64,000 bases of DNA, from the NCBI RefSeq assembly GCF_014195485.1, contig NZ_JACIBU010000001.1, forward strand, positions 3,720,001 to 3,784,000. Direction: 5' to 3'. The notes under the pieces were generated by a model. That model was not told the DNA's origin and did no database searches. It saw only the letters and a program-made list of their open reading frames with translations. Source of the DNA: Modestobacter versicolor. GTDB taxonomy: Bacteria; Actinomycetota; Actinomycetes; Mycobacteriales; Geodermatophilaceae. Made by a program: the position numbers and the translations under genes. The first letter of the stretch is position 1; every line of letters starts with the position of its first letter. Below, in pieces: positions 18,501 through 30,113 of this stretch.

Positions 18501-19498
18501 TGCGGGCCACCTACCGGGTGCTCGACGACCAGCAGCGGCCGCTGGCGCAGGGCAAGGACCTCGGTGCGCTGCGCCAGCAGGTGGCGCCGCAGGCCCGGGC
18601 CAGCCTCGCCCGGGCGGCCTCGACCTACGAGCGCACCGGCCAGACCAGCTGGACCTTCGGCGACCTGCCCGCCACCGTCGAGGTGCAGCGCGGCGGGCAC
18701 CCGGTCACCGCGTTCCCCGCGCTGGTCGACGAGGGGCAGACCGTCGGCGTCCGCGTCGTCCCCACCGAGGCCGAGGCGACCCGGCTGGGCTGGCGGGGCG
18801 CGCGGCGGCTGCTGGTGCTCGCCGCCGGCTCGCCGGTGAAGCAGGTGGTCAAGGGCCTGTCGCCGCGCACCCGGCTGGCGCTGCAGTTCAACCCGGACGG
18901 CGAGATCCCCGACCTGGTGGGCGACTGCGTCGACGCCGCGGCCGACGAGCTGATCGCCGCGGCCGGTGGCCCACCGCGCACCGAGGCAGCGTTCACCGCG
19001 CTGGTAGCCGCGGCGCGCGAGCAGCTGCTGCCGCTGACCACCGACGCCGTCCGGCGGGTCGAGGCGGTGCTGACGCAGGCCCGGGAGGTCGCCGTCGCCA
19101 TCGGTGCCGCCCCGGGCCGCCGGGTGCCCGACGCCGCGATCACCGACCTGCGCCGGCAGATGACCGGCCTGCTGCACCGCGGGTTCGTCGCCGACGCCGG
19201 CCGTCGCCGGCTGCCGGACCTGGTGCGCTACCTGACGGCGATGGCCTACCGGCTGGAGAAGCTGCCGGGCAACGCCGCCCGGGACGCCGTCTGGACCGCC
19301 CAGGTCGCCGCGGTCACCGCCGAGTACGAGCAGCTCCGGGCGCAGGTCCCGCCCACCGGTGCGCCCGACGACCCGGTGGCCCGGGTGCGCTGGATGATCG
19401 AGGAGCTGCGGGTCGGCCTGTTCGCCCAGCACGTGGGCACCCCGCGGCCGGTCTCCGAGCAGCGGGTGTTCAAGGCGATCGACCAGCTGTCCGCCTAG
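15560..19498 (+). CDS. hrpA: ATP-dependent RNA helicase HrpA (DEAH box)
   Basis: A 1312-residue protein, close to the ~1300 residues of Escherichia coli HrpA. Walker A is GETGSGKT (96-103), motif II IIDEAHERS (DEAH 193-196), motif III LVITSATID, motif V TNVAETSLTVPGI and motif VI QRSGRCGR. Helicase-associated, OB-fold and the HrpA-specific C-terminal region (DUF3418-like) follow. HrpA-type helicases rescue stalled ribosomes on mRNA or remodel RNA. The GTG at 15560 is chosen because the frame upstream is antisense to the MarR gene; GGAAGGA lies about 14 bases upstream, a little far. It is a single-gene unit. Confidence 0.93.
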   Translation: MTTPHDDLRSRLSALTLADEHRLRRRLDGTRRTRDAAARARQQERIAEDVVVAEERIARRRAAVPVVSYPEELPVSQRRDDIAAALRDSQVVVVAGETGSGKTTQLPKVLLELGRGVRGRIGHTQPRRIAARTVAERIAEELGSPLGDVVGWKVRFTDEVGDRTLVKLMTDGVLLAEVQRDRMLRQYDTIIIDEAHERSLNIDFLLGYLARLLPRRPDLKLVITSATIDVDRIAKHFSYEGNEVPVVEVSGRTYPVEIRYRPVIDPDDPAADPDRDQVSAIVDACAELVAEGPGDVLVFLAGEREIRDTADALGERGFPHTEVLPLYSRLSAADQHKVFQPHSGRRIVLATNVAETSLTVPGIKYVVDPGTARISRYSHRTKVQRLPIEPVSQASARQRSGRCGRTSEGIAIRLYTQADFDGRPEYTDPEILRTNLASVLLQMASLELGDVADFPFIDPPDRRAVADGLALLEELGALTAEGALTETGRSLAALPLDPRIARMVVEADRRGVLEEVLVIAAGLTVQDVRERPTEHQQAADELHRRFADDNSDFLALLNLWRYLEERADELSGNQFRRTVKREFLHHLRIREWQDLHGQLRSTARRLGMTTGTLAPAPDERGVTASLLAGLLSQIGTQAEQAKGDKRPSREYLGTRGTRFVLAPGTPLAKKPPRWVVAAELVETSRLFARTVARIEPEVVERLADHLVKRQYSEPRWDSKRGSVVATERVTLYGLPLVVGRRVQYGSIDPVVSRELFIRHALVQGEWTTHHRFWADNARAIERVAELEERARRRDIRVDDETLFELYDERVPADVVSVRHFDRWWKEARRTTPDLLTFTPEMLTNAAAAGQVQEADYPDEVELTQGLTLPLSYAFAPGAAQDGVTVDVPLGVLDTVAEQTAGESLAFTVPGLRGELVTELLRSLPKQLRRGLVPIPDRVREVLPHIDPTEPLLPALERELRRATAVTVPRDAWRPAEVPAHLRATYRVLDDQQRPLAQGKDLGALRQQVAPQARASLARAASTYERTGQTSWTFGDLPATVEVQRGGHPVTAFPALVDEGQTVGVRVVPTEAEATRLGWRGARRLLVLAAGSPVKQVVKGLSPRTRLALQFNPDGEIPDLVGDCVDAAADELIAAAGGPPRTEAAFTALVAAAREQLLPLTTDAVRRVEAVLTQAREVAVAIGAAPGRRVPDAAITDLRRQMTGLLHRGFVADAGRRRLPDLVRYLTAMAYRLEKLPGNAARDAVWTAQVAAVTAEYEQLRAQVPPTGAPDDPVARVRWMIEELRVGLFAQHVGTPRPVSEQRVFKAIDQLSA

Positions 19499-19528
19499 CC
19501 CCGCGCGGCCGGGGGTAGTGCCCTCCGC

Positions 19529-21406
19529 ATGTCCCTCGGCGCCACCGAGCACCCCCGCCCCCAGCTGACCCGCCCGGAGTGGGAGGACCTGTCCGGGCCG
19601 TGGGGCTTCGCCTTCGACGACGGGTCGGTCGGGATCGGCGACCAGTGGCAACGCCGCGAGGACGTCTTCGACCGGGTCATCCAGGTGCCGTTCCCGTTCG
19701 AGTCGCCGGCCAGCGGGATCGGGGACACCGGCTTCCACCCGGTCGTCTGGTACCGGCGCGTGGTGCACGTGGCGGCCCGCCCCGGTCACCGGGTGCTGCT
19801 GCACCTCGGGGCGGTCGACTACCGCGCGCACGTCTGGGTCAACGGCCGGGCGGTGGCCTACCACGAGGGTGGCTCGACCCCCTTCACCGCGGACGTCACC
19901 TCGGCGCTGGAGGGCTCCGGCGAGCAGGTCGTCGTCGTCCGGGCCGAGGACTCCCCGTCCGACCTCCGGCAGCCCCGCGGCAAGCAGGACTGGCAGCGCG
20001 AGCCGCACGCCATCTGGTACGACCGCACCTCGGGCATCTGGCAGCCGGTGTGGCTCGAGCACGTCCCCGAGGTGCGCGTGCGGGCGCTCACCTGGACCCC
20101 GGACGTCGACACCCGGAGCATCGACCTGACCGTCCGGGTGCGCTCGGACGGCGCCCCTGGTCTGCGGTTGCGCGTGGTGCTGCGCCAGCACGGCGAGGTG
20201 CTGGCCGACGACACCTACCGCGTCCACCACGGCGAGGTGCGCCGCCGGATCACCCTGGACGGCGGGGACATGAGCCTCGGCCACTCCGAGGCGCTGTGGG
20301 CCCCGGAGGCACCCAACCTCATCGACGCGACGCTCACGCTGGTCGACGAGGGCGGCGTCGTCCACGACGAGGTGGGCAGCTACACGGCGCTGCGCAGCGT
20401 CACCGCGTCGCGGGGCCGGTTGCTGCTCAACGGCCGGCCCTACTACCTCCGGCTGGTGCTGGCGCAGAACTTCTGGCCGGAGTCGCACCTCGCCGCCCCC
20501 GACCCCGATGCGCTGCGCCGGGAGGTGCAGCTGGTCAAGGACCTCGGCTTCAACGGCGTCCGGCTGCACCAGAAGGTGGAGGACCCCCGCTTCCTGGCCT
20601 GGTGCGACCGGCTCGGGCTGCTGGTCTGGGCGGAGATGCCCGCCGCGTACGAGTACTCGACCACCACGGTCGAGCGGCTGACCCGCGAGTGGCTGGACGT
20701 CGTGGAGCGCGACCGCAGCCACCCGTGCGTCATCGCCTGGGTGCCGGTCAACGAGAGCTGGGGGGTGCCGGCCCTGGAGCGGGCTCCCGATCAGGAACAC
20801 CTGGTCCGGGCGCTGTACCACCTGACCAAGGCCTACGACCCGACCCGGCTGGTCATCGGCAACGACGGCTGGGAGCAGCCGGTCACCGACGTGCTCACCG
20901 TGCACGACTACACCGCCTCCGGTGCGGTGCTCACCGAGCGCTACGGCGACCACGCGGCGCTGGCGCACACCCTGAGCCACACCCAGCCGGCCTACCGGGT
21001 GGTCGTGCTGCCCGGGGCGGCGGTCGCCGACGCCCCGGTGATGATCAGCGAGTTCGGCGGCATCTCGCTCGACGCCGACGCCGACGGGGACGACGGCGCC
21101 GGGGGCGCGTTCTCCGACGCCGGCTGGAGCGGGTACGGCGCCGTGCACGACGCGGCCCGGCTGCTCGCCGGTTACCGGGAGCTGGTCGGCGCCCTGCTCG
21201 ACAGCCCGGCCGTCGTCGGGTTCTGCTGGACCCAGCTCACCGACACCCAGCAGGAGCGCAACGGCCTGGTGACCGCGCAGCGGCAGCCCAAGGTGCCGAT
21301 CGAGCAGATCCGCGCGGTCACCACCCGGGTGTCGGCCGCGGTGCCCGGCGACGCGGTCGGCGAGTTCGCCTACGGCGACTACGCACCGGGGTCCGCCGGG
21401 AGCTGA
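19529..21406 (+). CDS. Glycoside hydrolase family 2 protein
   Basis: A 625-residue GH2 enzyme with an N-terminal jelly-roll sugar-binding domain (about 20-190, with VNGRAVAYHEGGSTPF), an immunoglobulin-like domain (190-290) and a TIM barrel (300-600). The acid/base is E409 in PVNESWG and the nucleophile E508 in MISEFGG. No signal peptide is present, so it acts in the cytoplasm. Beta-galactosidase, glucuronidase and mannosidase are all possible. It heads a carbohydrate cluster whose other members include a GH1-glycosyltransferase fusion and UDP-galactopyranose mutase, separated from them by a 128-bp gap. Confidence 0.87.
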   Translation: MSLGATEHPRPQLTRPEWEDLSGPWGFAFDDGSVGIGDQWQRREDVFDRVIQVPFPFESPASGIGDTGFHPVVWYRRVVHVAARPGHRVLLHLGAVDYRAHVWVNGRAVAYHEGGSTPFTADVTSALEGSGEQVVVVRAEDSPSDLRQPRGKQDWQREPHAIWYDRTSGIWQPVWLEHVPEVRVRALTWTPDVDTRSIDLTVRVRSDGAPGLRLRVVLRQHGEVLADDTYRVHHGEVRRRITLDGGDMSLGHSEALWAPEAPNLIDATLTLVDEGGVVHDEVGSYTALRSVTASRGRLLLNGRPYYLRLVLAQNFWPESHLAAPDPDALRREVQLVKDLGFNGVRLHQKVEDPRFLAWCDRLGLLVWAEMPAAYEYSTTTVERLTREWLDVVERDRSHPCVIAWVPVNESWGVPALERAPDQEHLVRALYHLTKAYDPTRLVIGNDGWEQPVTDVLTVHDYTASGAVLTERYGDHAALAHTLSHTQPAYRVVVLPGAAVADAPVMISEFGGISLDADADGDDGAGGAFSDAGWSGYGAVHDAARLLAGYRELVGALLDSPAVVGFCWTQLTDTQQERNGLVTAQRQPKVPIEQIRAVTTRVSAAVPGDAVGEFAYGDYAPGSAGS

Positions 21407-21423
21407 TCACGGCGGGTCAGGAG

Positions 21424-21512
21424 ATCGGTCGTTTGACCGATGGCGGTGCGGGATAGACAGTGCTCGGTCCAGACAGGTCGGCCTGCGGTCCAGGACGGGA
21501 CGAGCTCCCGTC
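21424..21512. other. Two small inverted repeats upstream of the fusion gene
   Basis: ATCGGTC (21424-21430) pairs with GACCGAT (21435-21441), and GACGGGA (21494-21500) pairs with TCCCGTC (21506-21512). The first could be the end of the GH2 transcript or an operator; the second lies just before the ribosome-binding site of the next gene. TTGACC at 21433-21438 might be a -35 box, without a good -10. Confidence 0.35.
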
Positions 21513-21534
21513 CGCTCACCCCCGGGAGACCTGG

Positions 21535-24038
21535 GTGTCCTCTGACCGCCCGCACCCCCTGCACCCGCTGCCGCCCGTCGGTCGCACCTTCGTCGGGGGC
21601 TTCGAGAGCACCCACCACCCGGCCGCCGGGGTCGACGCGCTGGAGGTGACCGGTTTCGGCGACGCCGACCTGGACCACCTGGTCGGCAGCGGCGTGCGGC
21701 ACCTGCGCTTCCCGCTGCGCTGGCCGCGGATCGAGCGCTCGCCGGGGGTCTTCGACTGGACCGAGACCGACCGGGCGCTGGAGGGCCTGCGCGACCGGGG
21801 CACGGTGCCGATCGTCGACCTGGTGCACCACACCAGCTACCCGGGCTGGCTCGTCGACGGCTTCCGCGACCCGCGGTTCGGCCCCGCCTTCCTGCGGTAC
21901 GCCGAGGCGGTCGCGCACCGCTACCCGTGGCTGCCGGCGTACACGCTGTTCAACGAGCCGTTCGCGACGCTCTTCCTGGCCGGTCACGAGGCGCTCTGGC
22001 CGCCCTACGACCGGGGCATCGACGGGTTCCGCCGCCTGCTGCTGTCGGTGCTGCCGTGGCTGTCGGCGGCCGCGGCCTGCTGGCGGGAGCTGCTGCCCGA
22101 GGCGCACCACGTCTGGGTGGACACCGCCGAGCACCACACCGGCACCGGTCCGGGCGTGCAGCACGCCGAGCTCGCCAACGACCGCCGGCACGTGGCGCTG
22201 GACCTGGCACTGGGGCACGACCTGGACCCCGCCCGGCCCTTCCTCGGGCGGCTGCTCGCCGACGGCGGGGAGGCACTGCTGGACCTCCCGCCGCTGCGGG
22301 TCGACCTGCTGGGGCTGGACTACTACAGCCACTCGGAGTGGCACTACGACGAGCGCGGCAGCCACGCGCCCTCCCCCGAGTCGATCGGGCTGGCCGCGGT
22401 CGCCGAGCAGTACGCCGACCGGTACCGGCTGCCGCTCATGCTGTCGGAGACCAACGTCCGCGGCCTGCCCACGGACCGGACCTCGTGGCTGCGGTACACC
22501 CTCGAGCAGTACGAGCTGGCCCTGTCCCGGGGCGTGCCGCTGCACGGCTACTGCTGGTTCCCGACGGTCGACTCGGCCGACTGGGACTCGCTGCTGGCCC
22601 GCGCGGCCGGCCGGGTCGACCCGGTGGGCGTCGTGTCGATCGCCCCCGACGGCTCCCGGCAGCGCACGGCCTTCACCGACGCCTGGGAGCAGGCGGCCGC
22701 CGGCGTCCCCGTCGCCGACCTGCCCGCCTGGCGGTTCCAGCCACCCTGCGACGCCGACCTGGCGGGCCTCCTGCCGTCGCTGACCCACTGGCCCTGGCAG
22801 GACCCCGACCCGCAGCAGGCGGTCTCCGCCGTCCGCGTCGACCTGCCCGCCCGCCCCGTCGCCCGAACCCTGGAGGAAGCCGTGCCCGCAGCCGAGCCCG
22901 ACCTCGTCGTGCTGTCCCACCTCCGCTGGCCCTGGGTGTGGCAGCGACCGCAGCACGTCGTCTCCCGGCTGGCCCGGCAGCGGGCGGCCGGCGGGGCCCG
23001 GACCTGGTTCGTCGAGGAGCCCGTGACCGGCGACGTGGCGGCCCCGGAGCTGGGCAGCGAGGACGTCGACGGCGTCACCCGGGTCTGGCTGGTGCTGCCG
23101 CGGTCGGTGGTGACCGCCCGCGACGGGCACGTCGGCTTCGACTCCCCCGCCGCCGCCGGGTACGGCGACCTGCTCGCCGAGCACCTCCGGGCAGCCGGCC
23201 GGTCGGCCGGTCCGGACGTCTGGCTGTACACGCCGATGGCGCTGGACGTCGCGCAGCCGCTGGAACCCGGCCGGCTGGTCTACGACGTGATGGACGACCT
23301 GGCGTCCTTCGCCCACGCACCGGCCGGCCTGGTGCTCCGGCAGCGCCGGCTGCTGTCCGACGCCGACGTGGTGTTCACCGGGGGGCCGTCCCTGCACCGG
23401 GGCGTGCTGCCGCTGCGCCGTGACCGCGTCCACCTGTTCCGCAGCGGGGTGGAGACCGGGCACTACGCGGCGAGCCGGCGGCTGCACCGGCCGCACGACC
23501 GGCCGGTGGCCGGCTACGTCGGGGTGATCGACGAGCGGCTCGACCTCACGCTGCTGGGGGAGCTGGCGGCCGCGCTGCCGGACTGGACCATCCGGGTCGT
23601 CGGGCCGGTGGCCAAGATCGACCCGGCGCAGCTCCCGCAGGCCGGCAACCTGGAGTACCCGGGCCTGGTCGCCTACGCCGACCTGCCGGAGGTGATGGCC
23701 GGCTTCGACGTCGCGCTGATGCCCTTCGCGCTCAACGAGGCGACCCGGTCGATCAGCCCGACGAAGACGCTGGAGTACCTCGCGGCCGGGCTGCCGGTCG
23801 TCTCGACCCGGGTCACGGACGTCGTCGACGACTACGCCGAGGTGGTGCACCTGGCCGACGACGGCGCGGGCTTCGCCGCTGCCTGCCGGGCCGTGCTCGA
23901 GGACGACCTCGGAGCTCGCGACCGCCGCGCGCAACCGCTCCAGGCGCGCCAGGAGTGGGACGCCATCGCTGCGGAGATGGCCCGGCTGATCGAGGACCCC
24001 GGCGCCGGCGTCTCCCAGCTGCGCACCGAGGAGCCGGC

Positions 24039-24042
<4 letters not shown>
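21535..24042 (+). CDS. Fusion protein: GH1-like glycosidase domain plus glycosyltransferase domain
   Basis: An 835-residue protein of two parts. Residues about 10-410 resemble family-1 glycosidases: FNEPFATLFLAGH carries the acid/base E141, and LSETNVRG carries the probable nucleophile E305 (SETN rather than the usual TENG). Residues about 455-820 form a GT-B type glycosyltransferase-like domain: VLSHLRWPWVWQRPQHV, DVMDDLASFAHAP, GYVGVIDERLD, FALNEATRSISPTKTLEYLAAGLPVV. The linker is Ala/Pro-rich. The GTG at 21535 has GGGAG upstream. The gene overlaps the next by 4 bp and the following UDP-galactopyranose mutase gene by the same kind of overlap. A role in making or trimming a galactofuranose-containing glycan is inferred from that. 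Confidence 0.85.
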
Positions 24043-25588
<1,546 letters not shown>

Positions 25589-25711
25589 CGGCGCGAGGGC
25601 GCGTCGCTGGGTCGCGCAGTGCAACGGCTGGGCGGGTGAGGGCAGGCCTGTCATCCTTGGAGCCGCTACACGTTGTGCACGATCGAGCCGCCGACTGCCG
25701 AGAAGGGAACC

Positions 25712-26110
25712 GTGTCCTCCTTCAGCGCCCGCATCGACCTGCCGCCGACGGTCACCAGCGTCCCGCTGGCCCGGCGTCTGGTGCGCGACGTGCTGCGCAC
25801 CTGGGACGCGCCGCACGACCGCGAGGACGCCGAGCTGCTGGTGACCGAGCTGGTGGCCAACGTCGTGGACCACGTCGGCGGCGACGTGCTGACCCTCGAG
25901 CTGACCCTCGGCGGCGCCTGGTTGCGGATCGGCGTCGTGGACGGTTCGGCGATCCGGCCGATCGTGCGGGAGATGTCGCACGAGCAGGAGCGCGGCCGCG
26001 GCATGCGGATGGTGGCCCGGATCGCCGACCGCTGGGGTGCCGAGGACCACGACGGTGGCAAGCGGGTCTGGTTCGAGCTCTCGCCCGCTGCGGTCGGCGA
26101 GCCCGGCTGA
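25712..26110 (+). CDS. ATP-binding protein, HATPase_c anti-sigma/regulatory kinase (RsbW-like)
   Basis: A 132-residue GHKL-fold protein: N box LLVTELVANVVDHVGG near residue 50, G1 box VVDGSAIRPI near residue 85, G2 box ERGRGMRMVARIADRWG near residue 105. It lacks any sensor or histidine phosphoacceptor domain, like the serine kinases RsbW/SpoIIAB that hold sigma factors or anti-anti-sigma proteins. No sigma factor or antagonist lies beside it, so the partner is elsewhere. The GTG at 25712 follows GAAGGGA at a good distance and is preferred over ATG 25673. Confidence 0.8.
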   Translation: MSSFSARIDLPPTVTSVPLARRLVRDVLRTWDAPHDREDAELLVTELVANVVDHVGGDVLTLELTLGGAWLRIGVVDGSAIRPIVREMSHEQERGRGMRMVARIADRWGAEDHDGGKRVWFELSPAAVGEPG

Positions 26111-26183
26111 CCGGCTGGTTTGCCGCCGGTGCGCGGCGGGGACGGTCGGGGGGACAGCGACCGATCGACGAAGGAGTCGTCGC

Positions 26184-26363
26184 ATGAGCGAGAACACGAA
26201 CTTCACCCAGGCCGGCGAGGGGCTCTCCGACGAGGAGATGGTCGAGGTCGTCGCCGGCCAGACCGACAGCGCGTCCGAGAACGCCGACGAGGCCGGCAAG
26301 GACTGGAACGGCGAGGCCGCCGAGGCCCCCCAGCCCGACGCCGCGACCGACCCGACCGCCTGA
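26184..26363 (+). CDS. Small acidic protein with a leader-like LSDEEMVEVVAG motif
   Basis: A 59-residue, very acidic protein, probably disordered after residue 30 (Ala, Asp, Glu, Pro). AAGGAG precedes the ATG by seven bases, and a strong hairpin follows the stop, so the gene is well bounded. The segment EGLSDEEMVEVVAGQ (residues 12-26) resembles the helical leader of many ribosomally made peptide precursors, which ends in an LSxEELxxVxGG cleavage motif; here the second glycine is Gln and no modifying enzyme is nearby. It may instead be a simple stress or regulator-binding protein. Confidence 0.6.
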   Translation: MSENTNFTQAGEGLSDEEMVEVVAGQTDSASENADEAGKDWNGEAAEAPQPDAATDPTA

Positions 26364-26373
26364 CCGCCTGACC

Positions 26374-26411
26374 GCGACGCCGTCCGCCCTCCCGGGCCGG
26401 GACGGCGTCGC
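26374..26411. terminator. Terminator hairpin
   Basis: GCGACGCCGTCC (26374-26385) pairs perfectly with GGACGGCGTCGC (26400-26411) across a 14-base GC-rich loop, ten bases after the small acidic gene. Confidence 0.8.
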
Positions 26412-26520
26412 GCAGGGCGCCCGAGGTGCCCCGGCTTCCGCCACACGGGGTACCGAGTGTCCGCGATCACATCGTCTGTCACAGTCTCCGGTGTCACCGT
26501 CGACGCAGGCAGGAGAGCGC

Positions 26521-28799
26521 ATGAGCATCCTCGGTACCCGGGTGGTCCGCACGGAGGACCCGCTGTTCCTCACGCTGGGGGCGACCTACACCGACGACCT
26601 GGTCGACCACCGCCTCACCGGCGCGGTGCACGTGACGTTCGTCCGGTCGCAGGTCGCCCACGGTCGCCTCCTCTCGGTCGACGTCTCGGCCGCCCGCGAG
26701 GCGCCCGGGGTCGTGGCGGCCTACACCGCCGCGGACGTCGACCTCGAGCCGATCCCCGCCGGGCTCCCGATGGTCCCGGAGGCGATGCGCCGGCAGTGGC
26801 TGGCCACCGACACCGTCCGCTTCGTGGGCGACATCGTCGCCGTCGTCCTCACCGAGGAGCGCTACCAGGGCGAGGACGCCGCCGAGCAGGTCGTGGTGGA
26901 CGTCGACGTGCTGCCCGCCGTGGTCGGCACGGCGCAGGCGGCCCGCGACGAGGTGCTGCTGTTCCCCGAGGCCGGCACCAACGTGATGGCCTCCTTCGGG
27001 GCGCCGGCGCCCAGCGACTTCTTCGACGGCTGCGAGGTCGTCGTCACCCAGCGGCTGGTCAACCAGCGGGTCGCCCCGGTGCCCCTGGAGACCCGGGCCA
27101 CCGCCGCCGCCTGGGGCGAGGACGGCCGGGTCACCATCTGGTGCACCAACCAGGGCGCCCAGCAGGCGAAGACCCAGATCGCCGGCTGGCTGGGGCTCGA
27201 CGAGTCGCTCGTCCACCTGGTCACGCCGGACGTCGGTGGCGGCTTCGGGGCGAAGATCGGTGCCGACCCGGAGTACGCCTTCGTCGCCTGGCTGGCCCGC
27301 AAGGTCGGCCGGCCCACCCGGTGGACGGAGAACCGCTCCGAGAACATGCTCGGGATGCTGCACGGGCGCGGGCAGGACCAGGTCGTCACCATCGGCGGCC
27401 GGCGGGACGGCACGGTCGAGGCGTACAGCCTCGTCGTCGACCAGGACGCCGGCGCGTACCCGCGGGTCGGCGTCATCCTCCCGACGCTGACCATGCTGAT
27501 GGCCCCAGCGGTGTACGGCTTCCCCAAGATCCACGCGCAGGCCCGGGTGCTCGCGACCAACGCCACCTCGATCGGGGCCTACCGCGGCGCCGGCCGCCCG
27601 GAGGCGACCGCGGCCGTCGAGCGGGCGATCGACCTGTTCGCCGCCGAGATCGGCATGGACCCGGCCGAGGTGCGCCGGAAGAACCTGCTGGAGCCCTTCG
27701 ACACCCCGCACACCACCCCCACCGGCGCCGTCTACGACTCCGGCGACTACGTCGTGGCGCTGGACCGGGTGCTGGAGGCCGCCGGCTACCCGGAGCTGCG
27801 GGCCGAGCAGGCAGCCCGGCGGGAGCGCGGCGACGCCCGTCAGCTGGGCATCGGGCTGGCCGTCTACGTCGAGGTCACCGGGGCCGACACCGGCCTCGGT
27901 GCGGCCGAGTCGGCCGAGCTCGAGGTGCACCCCGACGGCACGGCGACGGTCCTCACCGGCACCTCCCCGCACGGCCAGGGGCACGCCACCACCTGGGCGA
28001 TGCTGGCCAGCGACCAGCTGGGCATCCCGGTGGAGAAGATCACCGTGGTCCACGGCGACACCGACCGCATCCCCCGCGGCGGCGGCACGATGGGCTCGCG
28101 CAGCCTCCAGCAGGGCGGCGCCGCGGTGCACCAGGCGGCGGTCGAGCTGATCGACCTGGCCAAGCAGCGGGCGGCCGAGGTGCTGGAGGTCGACCCGGCC
28201 GACCTCGAGGTCGACCTGGCGTCGGCCGGCCTGCAGGTGCGCGGCACCCCGGGCTCCGGGGTGACCTTCGCCCAGCTGGCCGGGTCCGAGCCGCTGGTGG
28301 TGCAGACCCGGTTCACCGCCGGCGGGGCGACGTTCCCGTTCGGTGCCCACGTGGTCGTCGTCGAGGTCGACGTCGAGTCGGGCAAGGCGGAGGTGGTGCG
28401 GATCATCGCCGTCGACGACGCCGGCACGATCGTCAACCCGCTCCTCGCGGAGGGGCAGCGGCACGGTGGCATCGCCCAGGGCGTCGCGCAGGCGCTGCTC
28501 GAGGAGGTCCTCTACGACTCCGACGGCAACCCGCAGACCTCGACGCTGGCCGACTACCCGTTCGTCTCGGCGACGGAGCTGCCGAGCTTCGAGCTGGTCG
28601 ACATGGCCACCCCGACCCCGATGAACCCGCTCGGCGCCAAGGGCATCGGGGAGGCCGGCACGATCGGCGCCACCCCCGCGGTGCAGAACGCGGTCGTCGA
28701 CGCCGTGGCACACCTCGGCGTCCGGCACGTCGACATGCCGTGCACGCCCATGCGGGTGTGGCGGGCCGTCCAGGAAGCACAGCAGGGAGGCAGCAGCTC

Positions 28800-28803
<4 letters not shown>
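26521..28803 (+). CDS. Molybdenum hydroxylase large subunit, form II CoxL-like
   Basis: A 760-residue xanthine oxidase-family catalytic subunit. The active-site loop is AYRGAGR (353-359), the form II signature, rather than the AYXCSFR loop of proven form I CO dehydrogenases. Molybdopterin-binding regions are [27 protein letters not shown] and [17 protein letters not shown], the last holding the catalytic glutamate (IGEAG). Substrate could be CO, a purine, an aldehyde or another heterocycle. The ATG at 26521 follows AGGAG. It overlaps the iron-sulfur subunit gene by 4 bp; order is large-small-medium. Confidence 0.87.
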
Positions 28804-29299
<496 letters not shown>

Positions 29300-29303
<4 letters not shown>

Positions 29304-30112
29304 TCCCGGCGCCGTTCGACTACGTGAAGGTGACCTCGGTCGAGGAGGCGCTGGAGGCGCTGGCCGAGCACGGTGAGGACGCCAAGCTGCTGGCCGGCGG
29401 GCACTCGCTGCTGCCGATCATGAAGCTGCGGCTGGCGGTGCCGACCGCGCTGATCGACATCAGCGGCATCTCCGAGCTGTCCTACGTCCGGGTCGAGGGT
29501 GACGAGGTGGCCATCGGCGCCACCACCCGGCACCACGAGCTGGAGCGCTCGGCGGTGGCCCTCGCCGAGGTGCCGTTGCTGCCGCACGTCGCCGGCCGGG
29601 TCGGCGACCCGCAGGTGCGGCACCGGGGCACCCTCGGGGGCACCGTGGCGCACAGCGACCCCGCCTCCGACCTGCCCACCGCACTGCTCGCGCTCGGCGG
29701 CACCGTCGTCGTCCAGGGGCCGGCCGGTCGCCGGGAGATCCCGGTGACCGAGTTCTGGCTGGGCTTCTTCGAGACGGCGCTGTCACCCGACGAGCTGGTC
29801 GTCGAGATCCGGGTGCCGCGCACCGGTGCGGCCGGGTGGGGGTACGAGAAGTTCACCCGCCGGGAGAACGACTGGCCGATCGTCGCCGCAGCCGCGGTGC
29901 AGGGCCGGGTGGCGCTGGCCAACATGGCCGGGGCCGTCGTCCGGGCCAGCGCGACCGAGGCGGCGCTGGCCGGCGGTGCCTCGATCGCCGACGCCGCCGC
30001 ACTGGCCGACGAGGGCACCTCGCCGAACTCGGACATGCACGCCGACGCCGACTACCGCCGTCACCTGGCCCGGCTGCTCACCCGCCGAGCCCTGGAGAAG
30101 GCCGCCGCCTGA
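29300..30112 (+). CDS. Molybdenum hydroxylase FAD subunit (CoxM-like)
   Basis: A 270-residue FAD-binding protein. The two glycine-rich FAD motifs are seen in [17 protein letters not shown] (residues 32-48) and [20 protein letters not shown] (107-126). The C-terminal CO_deh_flav_C domain is somewhat short. It completes a three-gene operon; no coxD/E/F-type maturation genes or MoCo-insertion chaperone follow. The stop lies one base before a palindromic repeat element. Confidence 0.9.
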
Positions 30113-30113
30113 A

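Noticed and set aside
15364-19518. A second long plus-strand frame parallel to hrpA
   Set aside because: It is the +1-type shadow of hrpA: Arg/Ala/Gly-rich, without any motif, while the hrpA frame carries all helicase motifs.
14849-21148. A 2099-codon open frame on the minus strand spanning the MarR gene, hrpA and most of the GH2 gene
   Set aside because: Only its last 177 codons form a recognisable protein (MarR). The rest is antisense to hrpA and GH2, with low-complexity His/Gln/Arg/Gly composition caused by the GC-rich third positions of those genes.
26184-26363. A modified-peptide biosynthesis locus
   Set aside because: Only the leader-like motif is present; there is no lanthionine, radical SAM, YcaO or protease gene nearby, so I keep it as a weak observation only.
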